From NCBI GenBank assembly GCA_007844125.1, contig CM017565.1, positions 12,452,618-12,516,617 on the forward strand: a DNA stretch of 64,000 nucleotides, written 5' to 3'. The position numbers were made by a program, and so were the translations under genes. The notes beneath the pieces are model-generated. The model ran no database searches, was not told the DNA's origin, and saw nothing but the letters and a program-made list of their open reading frames with translations. Below, piece by piece: positions 61,701 to 64,000 of this stretch (positions are counted from its first letter, which is position 1; each line of letters opens with the position of its first letter). The stretch comes from Sinonovacula constricta (taxonomy: Eukaryota; Mollusca; Bivalvia; Cardiida; Solecurtidae).

Positions 61701-63622
61701 TTCTTCCTTAGATGTGTGGAGGGGGGGGGAATGTTTAATGATTCATTAGTAGTTGTTCAACCCACTAATTTTGAACAATCAGCTCATTTTCTACAGAACT
61801 GAATACCGTTTTTACATAATTTTATAATAATTCCAGTTCTTCCACACAGCACTTGCCTTGCCTTCTTGTCACATTTTGGTAAATGTCTGAGTGAAGCAGA
61901 TATCTGTGTCAGGGAGATGCTTATTTTGAACTTCACAATTATAGCATTATTATTATAAGCTTTGTCCTGTATGACCAAGATAGGTCTGTTCTCCAGCAAG
62001 GGCTGATCTCTGTTTTGCTTGATCATGGGCTTTGGTCTAAAGCAGCACATTTTCATGTATTCTATGAGAAGCCTGCTGGTCTTGGTACTTAGACGATGGC
62101 ACCTTTCTTTATTAAAAGTTCTTCTCTCTATCAGTAAAACAAACAATCTTTATATTTTTTTTGTAGTTTCTCTATTTGCTGCCCTCTCATTCCCCTCTTT
62201 CCTTTATTGACACATTGCCATTCAGAGACATGCAATATTACTGTTCTCATTCATATAGTTATCATGATCTGGGTTGGGTCATATTGACTTACAAATCGGC
62301 AACATAGGCAAGGTGGGCTTATATATCTTGACCAAAACATATTTTGTGTGAGCATCCTTAACCCATGTTTATAAACAACAACAAAAAATGCCATGGATCT
62401 ATTGGTGCTTGGGGTCCTTTTTTACATCAATGTTAATCTGGAAAGTGATATACATGCAACTGGTTTGGTAAGTTATTAGCCGAGAAAGCAAGATTCACTT
62501 TGGTCATGTGACACTGCCATGGTCATATGACACTGCCATGGTCATGTGACACTGCCATGGTCATATGACACTGCCATGGTCATGTGACACTGCCATGGTC
62601 ATGTGACACTGCCATGGTCATGTGACACTTCCATGGTCATATGACACTGCCATGGTCATATGACACTGCCATGGTCATGTGACACTGTCATGGTCATGTG
62701 ACAATGCCATGGTCATATGACACTGCCATGGTCATGTGACACTGCCATGGTCATATGACACTGCTATGGTCATATGACACTGCCATGGTCATGTGACACT
62801 GCCATGGTCATATGACCACTGTCATGGACATATGACACTGCTATGGCCATATGACACTGCCATGGTCATATGACACTGCTATGGTCATATGACACTGCCA
62901 TGATCATATGACACTGCCATGGACATATGACACTGCTATGGTCATATGACACTGCCATGGTCATATGACACTGCCATGGTCATATGACACTGCCATGGAC
63001 ATATGACACTGCTATGGTCATATGACACTGCCATGGTCATATGACACCGCCATGGTCATATGACACCGCCATGGTCATATGACACTGCAATGGTCATATG
63101 ACACTGCAATGGACATATGACACTGCCATGGTCATATGACACCGCCATGGACATATGACACCACCAGTTAACATCACATCATGGCTGACTAGTCAGTAAG
63201 TGTATACCATTGTTGGCCTTTACCCGTCCAGTACAAATTGATCAGGCCTTTGGACAATACACGGCAGAGTTGAGCTGTAGCATCAGAATATATGTATTTT
63301 GTACCAAGTATAGAGAAGGACATATTATCACTTTTGCATGCAGTTGTTGAAGCCATTGCATGTCAATAAAATAATGTTATTAGTTGACAAACATAGCCTG
63401 TCAAGAGTTTTTAGACTGTGTTAAAGCAGTTTTTTTTGTGTGTTACAGGAACTCACCAATTTAAAACTTAAATACAGCATACAGTCAGAGAAATTGAGAG
63501 AGCTCGAGTGCAAGGATAAACACACTTTCTTGACAGCCAGACATGCAGCAGAGATCGATGTGCTCAAAGAAAATAAGAAACCAAGTCACAAGACCTTCTT
63601 TTCAGGGGACTTCACAAAGTGA
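4776..63622 (+). CDS. KIF15: Kinesin-12 / KIF15 homologue, complete spliced gene of 36 coding exons
   Basis: Joined exons: 4776-4788, 8413-8434, 8858-9032, 10013-10089, 10598-10635, 11009-11109, 11426-11605, 12793-12894, 13452-13559, 14449-14583, 18472-18530, 18902-18965, 19326-19443, 22929-23020, 24494-24646, 25378-25612, 32827-32924, 33762-33941, 34392-34589, 34749-34856, 35394-35478, 36228-36346, 36598-36675, 36954-37073, 38344-38487, 38799-38993, 39270-39347, 40070-40117, 40603-40707, 41375-41463, 42348-42422, 42802-42873, 43197-43248, 45408-45464, 59880-60011, 63449-63622. They sum to 3879 nt in one open frame (1292 aa plus stop). Residues about 19-358 are the kinesin motor: P-loop GQTGSGKT 97-104, switch I NRESSRSH 219-226, switch [10 protein letters not shown] 254-261. 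Residues 359 to the end are heptad-rich coiled coil. Stalk landmarks shared with vertebrate KIF15 are [30 protein letters not shown] and the TITTP motif. In vertebrates KIF15 is a plus-end-directed spindle kinesin acting beside kinesin-5; that role is inferred here. The ATG has a strong context (A at -3, G at +4) and an in-frame TAA at 4743. Confidence 0.96.
4789..8412 (+). other. KIF15 intron 1
   Basis: A 3.6-kb AT-rich intron with GT-AG ends. It contains a 16-bp perfect palindrome at 5257-5272 and an exon-like block at 5628-5699. That block has a good TTTGCAG acceptor and is in phase with exon 1 but ends in TAA after 23 codons. No mobile element is recognised. Confidence 0.6.
5257..5272. 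repeat. Perfect 16-bp GC-rich palindrome
   Basis: GGGGGCTATAGCCCCC reads the same on both strands and would form a strong hairpin. It is flanked by TTTCGGGGG on one side and CGAAA on the other, as in the end of a decayed inverted-repeat element. No partner end was found. Confidence 0.8.
8413..8434 (+). CDS. KIF15: KIF15 exon 2 (residues 5-11)
   Basis: A 22-nt micro-exon between a pyrimidine-rich TTTTAG acceptor and a consensus GTAAGT donor. It links exon 1 (phase 1) to exon 3 (phase 2), giving the N-terminus MASQDVVSEEVSTGADN just before the first motor strand. The double phase match and the strong sites make it credible despite its size. Confidence 0.7.
8858..9032 (+). CDS. KIF15: KIF15 exon 3 (residues 12-70, start of motor)
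   Basis: Acceptor ATTTCAG, donor CAG|GTAGTG. Encodes the first motor strand [10 protein letters not shown] and the segment [13 protein letters not shown], which are the usual N-terminal landmarks of a kinesin motor (VRIRPP; F.FDHV). Confidence 0.95.
9142..9404 (+). mobile_element. tRNA-derived SINE, type A, copy 1 (intron 3)
   Basis: Degenerate tRNA-like head starting GACCTGGTAGC, then a body shared with four other copies here: ACCAAAGTC, CTGGTGTCAGGATAA, GTGCTATACACATTGA and GCAGCACTATATCTGCTTCA, ending ACCCAACAAACAAG. Diverged, so probably old. Confidence 0.8.
10013..10089 (+). CDS. KIF15: KIF15 exon 4 (residues 71-95)
   Basis: Acceptor TTTCAG, donor GTATGT. Encodes a helix followed by GYNGTIFAY, the conserved approach to the P-loop. 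The last tyrosine codon is split with exon 5. Confidence 0.95.
10598..10635 (+). CDS. KIF15: KIF15 exon 5 (residues 96-108, P-loop)
   Basis: A 38-nt exon with acceptor TTAACAG and donor GTAAGT. Encodes [13 protein letters not shown], the Walker A nucleotide-binding loop (GQTGSGKT, residues 97-104). All catalytic P-loop residues are intact. Confidence 0.96.
11009..11109 (+). CDS. KIF15: KIF15 exon 6 (residues 109-142)
   Basis: Acceptor is a T-rich tract ending GAAAAAG; donor GTAAGT. Encodes GPSEDAK followed by [15 protein letters not shown], the conserved GVIPR helix region of the motor. Human KIF15 has GPSESDN and RGVIPRSFEYLFSLI at the same place. Confidence 0.94.
11426..11605 (+). CDS. KIF15: KIF15 exon 7 (residues 143-202)
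   Basis: Acceptor TTGCAG, donor GAG|GTCAGA. Encodes [19 protein letters not shown], the highly conserved SFLEIYNE core strand of the motor, then a loop ending in SEAYE. Confidence 0.96.
12590..12752 (+). mobile_element. tRNA-derived SINE, type B, diverged (intron 7)
   Basis: Retains ACCCAGACCTTAGTCAGGCG, TTCCTCCACCAATAATTAGC, GGACAATATGGTCATAATTG and the AACAAAACAAAAC tail; the tRNA head is decayed. Confidence 0.6.
12793..12894 (+). CDS. KIF15: KIF15 exon 8 (residues 203-236, switch I)
   Basis: Acceptor CTGACAG, donor AAG|GTAGCA. Encodes [17 protein letters not shown] and then [11 protein letters not shown]; the switch I motif N..SSRSH is intact at residues 219-226. Confidence 0.96.
13452..13559 (+). 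CDS. KIF15: KIF15 exon 9 (residues 237-272, switch II)
   Basis: Acceptor TGTACAG, donor AAG|GTAATA. Encodes [16 protein letters not shown]; switch II DLAGSE lies at residues 254-259 and the ERQKDT continuation matches vertebrate KIF15. Confidence 0.96.
14449..14583 (+). CDS. KIF15: KIF15 exon 10 (residues 273-317)
   Basis: Acceptor TTTCCAG, donor AGG|GTAAGT. Encodes [16 protein letters not shown] and [13 protein letters not shown], the relay-helix and L12 region that contacts the microtubule. Confidence 0.96.
14851..14905. repeat. 13-bp inverted repeat with 29-bp loop
   Basis: TAACTGATCATAC at 14851-14863 is exactly complementary to GTATGATCAGTTA at 14893-14905. It may be a relic of a miniature inverted-repeat element; no target duplication was identified. 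Confidence 0.7.
15750..15866 (+). mobile_element. tRNA-derived SINE, type B, 5'-truncated (intron 10)
   Basis: Begins near CACCACTTGGGTTCGAGTCC, followed by ACCCAGATATATGTCTGGGG, CTTCCTCCATTGGATGTTGG and an ACAAAAACAAAA tail. It abuts a type A SINE. Confidence 0.7.
15870..16180 (+). mobile_element. tRNA-derived SINE, type A, copy 2 (intron 10)
   Basis: Well-preserved head with an A-box-like TAGCGCAATCAGTA and a B-box GGTTCGATACT, then the shared body (GCAGCACTATATCTGCTTCA at about 16098) and an AACTCAACAAA tail. It sits directly behind a type B fragment at 15750-15866. Confidence 0.85.
16989..18320. mobile_element. Non-autonomous pogo/Tigger-type DNA transposon, copy A (intron 10)
   Basis: Flanked by TA on both sides (16987-16988, 18321-18322). 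The terminal inverted repeats start CCGTATTTTGCGGAATATAA on the left and, reversed, CCGTGCTTTGCGGAATACAA on the right. It contains a direct repeat of about 110 bp (around 17218-17410). It keeps only the first codons of a minus-strand transposase near 17615-17680. It matches copy B (20676-22798) over both outer parts, so it is an internal-deletion derivative of the same family. Confidence 0.88.
18472..18530 (+). CDS. KIF15: KIF15 exon 11 (residues 318-336)
   Basis: Acceptor TTTTAG, donor GTAGGT. Encodes [19 protein letters not shown], the conserved GGN.KT strand. Vertebrate KIF15 reads DSLGGNAKTAIIANVHPG here. Confidence 0.94.
18902..18965 (+). CDS. KIF15: KIF15 exon 12 (residues 337-358, end of motor)
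   Basis: Acceptor ATTTCAG, donor AAG|GTAAGT. Encodes [20 protein letters not shown], the last motor helix and the start of the neck linker. Confidence 0.95.
19326..19443 (+). CDS. KIF15: KIF15 exon 13 (residues 359-397, neck)
   Basis: Acceptor CTCCAG, donor GTACGC. Encodes [20 protein letters not shown] and then LKEQLRQMA. It aligns with vertebrate KIF15 AVVNEDTQGNVSQLQAEVKR, the start of the coiled coil. Confidence 0.93.
20676..22798. mobile_element. pogo/Tigger-type DNA transposon, copy B (intron 13)
   Basis: TA duplications at 20674-20675 and 22799-22800. The left end is CCGTATTTTGCGGAATATAG; the right end is its complement with one substitution in the last bases. It carries a broken minus-strand transposase (21309-22174). 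TA target sites, the terminal sequence and the transposase N-terminus together identify the pogo group of Tc1/mariner. Confidence 0.9.
21309..22174 (-). pseudogene. pogo-type transposase, frameshifted and lacking most of the catalytic core
   Basis: From ATG 22174 it reads [20 protein letters not shown], a helix-turn-helix ([19 protein letters not shown]) and a CENP-B-like second DNA-binding domain ending [21 protein letters not shown] one-base frameshift lies in the T-run at about 21715-21721. The next frame continues [11 protein letters not shown], the region of the first catalytic Asp, and then jumps to [20 protein letters not shown] and [14 protein letters not shown], the C-terminal block. 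About 200 residues of the DDE core are missing. It cannot be catalytically active. Confidence 0.88.
22929..23020 (+). CDS. KIF15: KIF15 exon 14 (residues 398-428)
   Basis: Acceptor TATTGTAG, donor GTATGT. Encodes [20 protein letters not shown] and corresponds to the vertebrate segment around EYFQEAMLFFKKSEQEKK. Phase 1 in, phase 0 out. Confidence 0.88.
23090..23116. repeat. (GA)n microsatellite
   Basis: About 13 GA dinucleotides with one GG interruption, a few dozen bases into intron 14. Confidence 0.85.
24494..24646 (+). CDS. KIF15: KIF15 exon 15 (residues 429-479)
   Basis: Acceptor TTTGTAG, donor GTGAGT. Encodes a charged coiled coil with [17 protein letters not shown], nearly identical to vertebrate KIF15 NKMIVKFREDQIIRLEK. 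This is the best stalk evidence that the gene is KIF15 and not another kinesin. Confidence 0.96.
25378..25612 (+). CDS. KIF15: KIF15 exon 16 (residues 480-557), seed of the intron 16 array
   Basis: Acceptor CTCCCAG, donor GGAG|GTATGT. Encodes a coiled coil with [19 protein letters not shown], matching vertebrate IEHHPRVAKYAMENHSLR. The last 25 nt (25588-25612, encoding EAVQQGGG) together with the donor are the repeat unit of the minisatellite that fills the next intron. Only this first donor leaves an open frame into exon 17; reading on meets TAA at 25621. Confidence 0.93.
25588..32372 (+). repeat. Donor-containing minisatellite, ~34-bp unit, ~200 copies (exon 16 end and intron 16)
   Basis: The first unit is exonic: GAGGCTGTACAGCAGGGTGG at 25588 onward plus TGGAG, then donor GTATGTCC. 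The same order, GAGGCTGTACAGCAG, a G-run, TGGAG, GTATGTCCT, recurs with 33-35 bp spacing to 32372. Most units keep an exact copy of the exon's last bases joined to GTATGT. The RNA-sense strand is very G-rich. All three frames of the opposite strand lack stops in the consensus, which produces long meaningless reading frames there. Confidence 0.97.
26190..31590 (+). repeat. Higher-order tandem duplication, 2701-bp period, inside the intron 16 array
   Basis: Variant units recur in the same order 2701 bp apart. For example 26246-26434 matches 28947-29135, 26653-27018 matches 29354-29719, and the TACAACGGGG variant at 27961 matches that at 30662. The match starts near 26190 and fades near 28890/31590, so two adjacent blocks lie head to tail. 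A secondary period of 608 bp is visible (26246 against 26854). Confidence 0.85.
32373..32826 (+). other. 3' part of KIF15 intron 16
   Basis: About 450 bp of AT-rich unique sequence between the end of the array and the exon 17 acceptor. It is the only non-repetitive part of this 7.2-kb intron. Confidence 0.7.
32827..32924 (+). CDS. KIF15: KIF15 exon 17 (residues 558-590)
   Basis: Acceptor TTTCAG, donor GAG|GTAAGT. Encodes EKLVTPQ followed by [17 protein letters not shown], coiled coil. It is phase-compatible with exon 16 (G plus AG gives Glu), although the two exons are 7.2 kb apart. Confidence 0.9.
33254..33567 (+). mobile_element. tRNA-derived SINE, type A, copy 3 (intron 17), best preserved
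   Basis: The head, 33254-33325, retains the pol III A box (TAGCCGATCGGTAGAGC) and a perfect B box (GGTTCGATCCC). The body carries every block seen in the other copies and ends in tandem ACCCAATAAACAAAC-type units. It is the least decayed and probably youngest copy. Confidence 0.9.
33762..33941 (+). CDS. KIF15: KIF15 exon 18 (residues 591-650)
   Basis: Acceptor TTCCCAG, donor AAG|GTGAGG. Encodes [20 protein letters not shown] and later [11 protein letters not shown], which aligns with the vertebrate QLNKIHAETLK just before the TITTP motif. Confidence 0.94.
34392..34589 (+). CDS. KIF15: KIF15 exon 19 (residues 651-716, TITTP motif)
   Basis: Acceptor TTCATAG, donor CAG|GTTTGT. Begins [15 protein letters not shown]; vertebrate KIF15 has IITTPTKAYQLHSR. 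The middle is acidic and less coiled, as in the vertebrate protein, and it ends [10 protein letters not shown]. Confidence 0.95.
34596..34645 (+). repeat. Short diverged direct repeats just inside intron 19
   Basis: AATAACTCTAGATCA (34596), AATAACTCTAGGTAGAT (34611) and ATTAACACTAGATCA (34628) follow the exon 19 donor by 6 nt. About three units of 15-17 bp. Confidence 0.6.
34749..34856 (+). CDS. KIF15: KIF15 exon 20 (residues 717-752)
   Basis: Acceptor CTTCAG, donor GAG|GTAAGA. Encodes [20 protein letters not shown] and a heptad-rich end, TQIAQLEE. Phase 0 on both sides. Confidence 0.92.
35394..35478 (+). CDS. KIF15: KIF15 exon 21 (residues 753-780)
   Basis: Acceptor TATGTAG, donor GTATGC. 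Encodes [20 protein letters not shown], coiled coil. Phase 0 in, phase 1 out. Confidence 0.88.
35479..36597 (+). other. KIF15 introns 21 and 22
   Basis: Introns 35479-36227 and 36347-36597. A decayed tRNA-like stretch near 35540-35610 (GGTTTGATCC) may be an old SINE head. Otherwise AT-rich with no recognised feature. Confidence 0.5.
36228..36346 (+). CDS. KIF15: KIF15 exon 22 (residues 781-820)
   Basis: Acceptor TCTACAG, donor AAG|GTCAGT. Encodes [20 protein letters not shown], coiled coil. Phase 1 in, phase 0 out. Confidence 0.9.
36598..36675 (+). CDS. KIF15: KIF15 exon 23 (residues 821-846)
   Basis: Acceptor GTTACAG, donor GAG|GTAGGT. Encodes [20 protein letters not shown], coiled coil. 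The following intron is four 63-bp repeats. Confidence 0.88.
36701..36953 (+). repeat. 63-bp tandem repeat x4 making up KIF15 intron 23
   Basis: Units start at 36701 (TTAACTGATGAAGCAGG), 36764 (TTGACTGGTGAAGCAGG), 36827 and 36890, each exactly 63 bp. Each contains a TTGATCCA block and a GTTATTTACTGT-type end. The fourth ends GTTCACTGTGTTTCAG, the exon 24 acceptor. Only 25 nt separate the exon 23 donor from unit 1, so 252 of 278 intron bases are repeat. Confidence 0.95.
36954..37073 (+). CDS. KIF15: KIF15 exon 24 (residues 847-886)
   Basis: Acceptor TTTCAG lies at the very end of the fourth 63-bp intron repeat; donor GTATGG. Encodes [20 protein letters not shown], coiled coil. Confidence 0.92.
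38000..38292 (+). mobile_element. tRNA-derived SINE, type A, copy 4 (intron 24), degraded
   Basis: The head is barely recognisable (AGGGTTCACTATCTGG as a relic B box). The body blocks GTGTCCGGATAATG, ATGCCAGGTATTTA and TAATCTATCTGCT are in the same order as in other copies, ending in ACACAAACAAG. Confidence 0.65.
38344..38487 (+). CDS. KIF15: KIF15 exon 25 (residues 887-934)
   Basis: Acceptor is a T-run then TCTTCAG; donor GTAAGT. Encodes a basic and acidic coiled coil including [19 protein letters not shown]. Confidence 0.92.
38799..38993 (+). CDS. KIF15: KIF15 exon 26 (residues 935-999)
   Basis: Acceptor TGTGAAG is weak, but it is the only nearby AG that keeps phase 0; donor AAG|GTAGGT. 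Encodes [20 protein letters not shown] and further heptads. Confidence 0.9.
39270..39347 (+). CDS. KIF15: KIF15 exon 27 (residues 1000-1025)
   Basis: Acceptor TCAACAG, donor GAG|GTAGGT. Encodes [20 protein letters not shown], coiled coil; the vertebrate counterpart contains DMLCEDLAHATEQL. Confidence 0.9.
40070..40117 (+). CDS. KIF15: KIF15 exon 28 (residues 1026-1041)
   Basis: A 48-nt exon with acceptor CAACTAG and donor GTAGGT. Encodes [16 protein letters not shown], in phase with both neighbours. Confidence 0.83.
40603..40707 (+). CDS. KIF15: KIF15 exon 29 (residues 1042-1076)
   Basis: Acceptor TTGGCAG, donor AAG|GTAAAG. Encodes [20 protein letters not shown] and TEEIEKLK, coiled coil. 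Three 11-bp repeats (40548-40580) lie just upstream of the acceptor. Confidence 0.91.
41375..41463 (+). CDS. KIF15: KIF15 exon 30 (residues 1077-1105)
   Basis: Acceptor ATTTCAG, donor CAG|GTAAAC. Encodes [20 protein letters not shown], coiled coil. Phase 0 in, phase 2 out. Confidence 0.89.
41901..42140 (+). mobile_element. tRNA-derived SINE, type B (intron 30)
   Basis: tRNA-like head starting GGCACCTGTGGCTAAGTGG with B box GGGTTCGAGTC, then a hairpin ACCCAGACATTTGTCTGGGG, CTCCACCAAAA, ATAATGATCATAACTGGTTG-like body and a CAAAACAAAA tail. A type A 3' fragment follows at about 42185-42310 (GCACTATATCTTCA, ACCCAACAAAC). Confidence 0.8.
42348..42422 (+). CDS. KIF15: KIF15 exon 31 (residues 1106-1130)
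   Basis: Acceptor CATCAG, donor AAG|GTATTT. Encodes [20 protein letters not shown], coiled coil. Phase 2 on both sides. Confidence 0.88.
42802..42873 (+). CDS. KIF15: KIF15 exon 32 (residues 1131-1154)
   Basis: Acceptor CCTCAG, donor GAG|GTCAGT. Encodes [20 protein letters not shown], coiled coil. Phase 2 on both sides. Confidence 0.86.
43197..43248 (+). CDS. KIF15: KIF15 exon 33 (residues 1155-1172)
   Basis: A 52-nt exon with acceptor TATCCAG and donor GTAAGT. Encodes [18 protein letters not shown]. Phase 2 in, phase 0 out. Confidence 0.87.
43707..43880 (+). mobile_element. tRNA-derived SINE, type B, second copy (intron 33)
   Basis: B box GGGTTCGAGTCC, the AGACATTTGTTTGGGG hairpin relic, CTTCCTCCACCAAAATAGCT and GATCATAATTGGTTGATGTG, as in the copy at 41901. 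Confidence 0.75.
45408..45464 (+). CDS. KIF15: KIF15 exon 34 (residues 1173-1191)
   Basis: A 57-nt exon with acceptor ATTTCAG and donor CAAG|GTATGT. Encodes [19 protein letters not shown]. The 14-kb 44-bp array begins in register with its last bases. Confidence 0.88.
45461..59490 (+). repeat. 44-bp minisatellite, ~320 copies, opening KIF15 intron 34
   Basis: The consensus unit runs CAAGGGGGATTGATATGTGG, then GAATTGAATCTTTCCTGTAT, then CCTT. Frequent variants are GAACCTTTCC, TTTAACCCGTCC, GTTGATAAGTGGG and CATGGGGTGATT. The first, imperfect unit starts at the last bases of exon 34 (CAAG|GTATGT at 45461), 43 bp before the next CAAGG at 45504. Variant combinations recur in order, giving higher-order blocks: one recognisable block starts near 48037, 49274, 50817, 52406, 54170 and 56591. 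Units become irregular after about 59220 and the array ends near 59490. Confidence 0.96.
59491..59879 (+). other. 3' part of KIF15 intron 34
   Basis: About 390 bp of AT-rich unique sequence, including an ACAACAAAAACA-type run near 59608, before the exon 35 acceptor. Confidence 0.7.
59880..60011 (+). CDS. KIF15: KIF15 exon 35 (residues 1192-1235), seed of the 56-bp array
   Basis: Acceptor ATTCCAG, donor AAAG|GTAACC. Encodes [20 protein letters not shown], then [20 protein letters not shown]. This aligns with the vertebrate KIF15 C-terminal NLHQKIQYVVRLKKEN. Its last 24 nt (59988-60011) are repeated about 17 times in the following intron. Confidence 0.93.
59988..60998 (+). repeat. Donor-containing minisatellite, 56-bp unit, ~18 copies (exon 35 end and intron 35)
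   Basis: Unit 1 is AATGAGAGGGACCATTACAG plus AAAG (59988-60011, the exon 35 end) followed by donor GTAACC and CTTGTTCTCCT. The 56-bp unit then repeats to 60998. Early copies keep the exonic AATGAGAGGGACC; later ones read AATGAGTGGGACC. Most keep GAAAG|GTAACC. The second has ATAACC (donor lost) and two have GTAATC. Each unit also supplies a pyrimidine tract and a TTACAG. Confidence 0.97.
61030..61318 (+). mobile_element. tRNA-derived SINE, type A, copy 5 (intron 35)
   Basis: Partial head with B box GGTTTGATCCCAGG, then a full body: CAGGATAATGTGACTGGGTG, GCAGCACTATATCTGCTTTA, CCGTCTCCAGATAACTGA. The tail is CCCAATAAACAAAC. It follows directly on the 56-bp array. Confidence 0.85.
61319..62490 (+). 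other. Middle of KIF15 intron 35
   Basis: About 1.2 kb of AT-rich unique sequence between the SINE and the 19-bp array. A short G run lies near 61722-61730. No gene is recognised. Confidence 0.6.
62497..63162. repeat. 19-bp palindrome-rich minisatellite, ~35 copies (intron 35)
   Basis: The unit is CCATGGTCATATGACACTG, with GTCATGTGAC, CATGGACATATG and CTATGG variants. It contains two self-complementary words, CCATGG and GTCATATGAC, and every unit carries an E-box-type CANNTG (CATATG or CATGTG). Copies are contiguous with no spacers. Unlike the other arrays it is remote from any splice site. Confidence 0.95.
63163..63448 (+). other. 3' end of KIF15 intron 35
   Basis: Unique AT-rich sequence leading to a T-rich tract and the TTACAG acceptor of exon 36. 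No other feature seen. Confidence 0.6.
63449..63622 (+). CDS. KIF15: KIF15 exon 36 (residues 1236-1292 and stop)
   Basis: Acceptor GTTACAG; ends with TGA at 63620-63622. Encodes [20 protein letters not shown] and a basic tail ending SGDFTK. It continues the C-terminal coiled coil; the last 30 residues have no obvious vertebrate counterpart. Confidence 0.9.
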   Translation, partial: ELTNLKLKYSIQSEKLRELECKDKHTFLTARHAAEIDVLKENKKPSHKTFFSGDFTK

Positions 63623-64000
63623 CATGTTAGAAGAAAAACATACCAAGTTAATGAAGGTTTTAGGTTGATTATAAAACCATTCAGATGTTTTCAAGCATCA
63701 GATTTACTACATTGGAAGGAATAAGAACATTTGGATAAAAAGTGTAATTCATGAGAACTGTCAAAACTTGAGCAGAAACTTGGAGAACCCCAAGCTATTG
63801 TGTATCGTCACTGGTGCCATTTTCTCAAGCTGCAGATTGGTGGGTGGAACCATACCATCATATAAGGAGTGTTAGTGCTTGAATAATAAGAAATCTCATA
63901 TTTTAATAATCATAAAATATACACCTAGATGATAACACTTAAGATCTTGTCTGTAAAATTGTCATCATTCTTTTAAACAGTTCAAAAATTCACACAATGA
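63623..64000 (+). other. KIF15: KIF15 3' untranslated region, open at the window edge
   Basis: AT-rich, with no open frame of note. No canonical AATAAA is present before the window ends; CATAAA near 63910 is a known weak variant. The true polyadenylation site may lie beyond the window. Confidence 0.5.

Noticed and set aside
62497..63162. CRISPR-like regular repeat
   Set aside because: Units are contiguous with no spacers and lie in an animal intron.

Overview
The window is animal genomic DNA: AT-rich, with many short exons separated by long introns. It carries one recognisable protein-coding gene on the + strand, a kinesin-12 (KIF15) homologue. I traced 36 coding exons from an ATG at 4776 to a TGA at 63622. 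Every intron is GT-AG and every exon phase agrees. The conceptual protein is 1292 residues, close to human KIF15 (1388). The tRNA-headed SINEs, the pogo-type DNA transposons and the divergence from vertebrate KIF15 suggest a marine or freshwater invertebrate, most likely a bivalve mollusc. The organism call is inference.

Layout. 1-4775: upstream intergenic DNA, with the decayed minus-strand relic of a repeat-associated protein (about 1790-3053) and a short promoter-proximal segment holding an NRF1-like palindrome. 4776-18965: exons 1-12, the complete kinesin motor (P-loop GQTGSGKT, switch I NRESSRSH, switch II DLAGSE). 19326-63622: exons 13-36, the coiled-coil stalk and tail. Introns 10 and 13 each hold a copy of one pogo/Tigger-type transposon with TA target duplications; both are internally deleted. 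tRNA-derived SINEs of two types are scattered through the introns, and all the copies I found lie in the sense direction.

The unusual part is a set of tandem arrays in the 3' half of the gene that start at, or run across, 5' splice sites. Intron 16 is almost entirely a 6.8-kb array of about 200 units of roughly 34 bp. Each unit repeats the last 25 nt of exon 16 plus the splice donor GGAG|GTATGT. Intron 35 opens with about 18 units of 56 bp that repeat the last 24 nt of exon 35 plus the donor GAAAG|GTAACC. Intron 34 opens with a 14-kb array of about 320 units of 44 bp whose first register coincides with the exon 34/intron junction (CAAG|GTATGT). Intron 23 is four exact-length 63-bp units, the last of which ends in the 3' splice site. 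Two of these arrays also show higher-order duplication, including a 2701-bp block in intron 16. A further 19-bp palindromic array sits in intron 35. Repeated birth of minisatellites from AG|GT exon-intron junctions inside one gene, leaving many decoy donors, is the strongest candidate for something undescribed.

Functionally the window is one gene: a mitotic, plus-end-directed kinesin that helps hold the bipolar spindle. The remainder is intron, mobile-element debris and satellite DNA. No RNA gene, CRISPR array or bacterial feature is supported.
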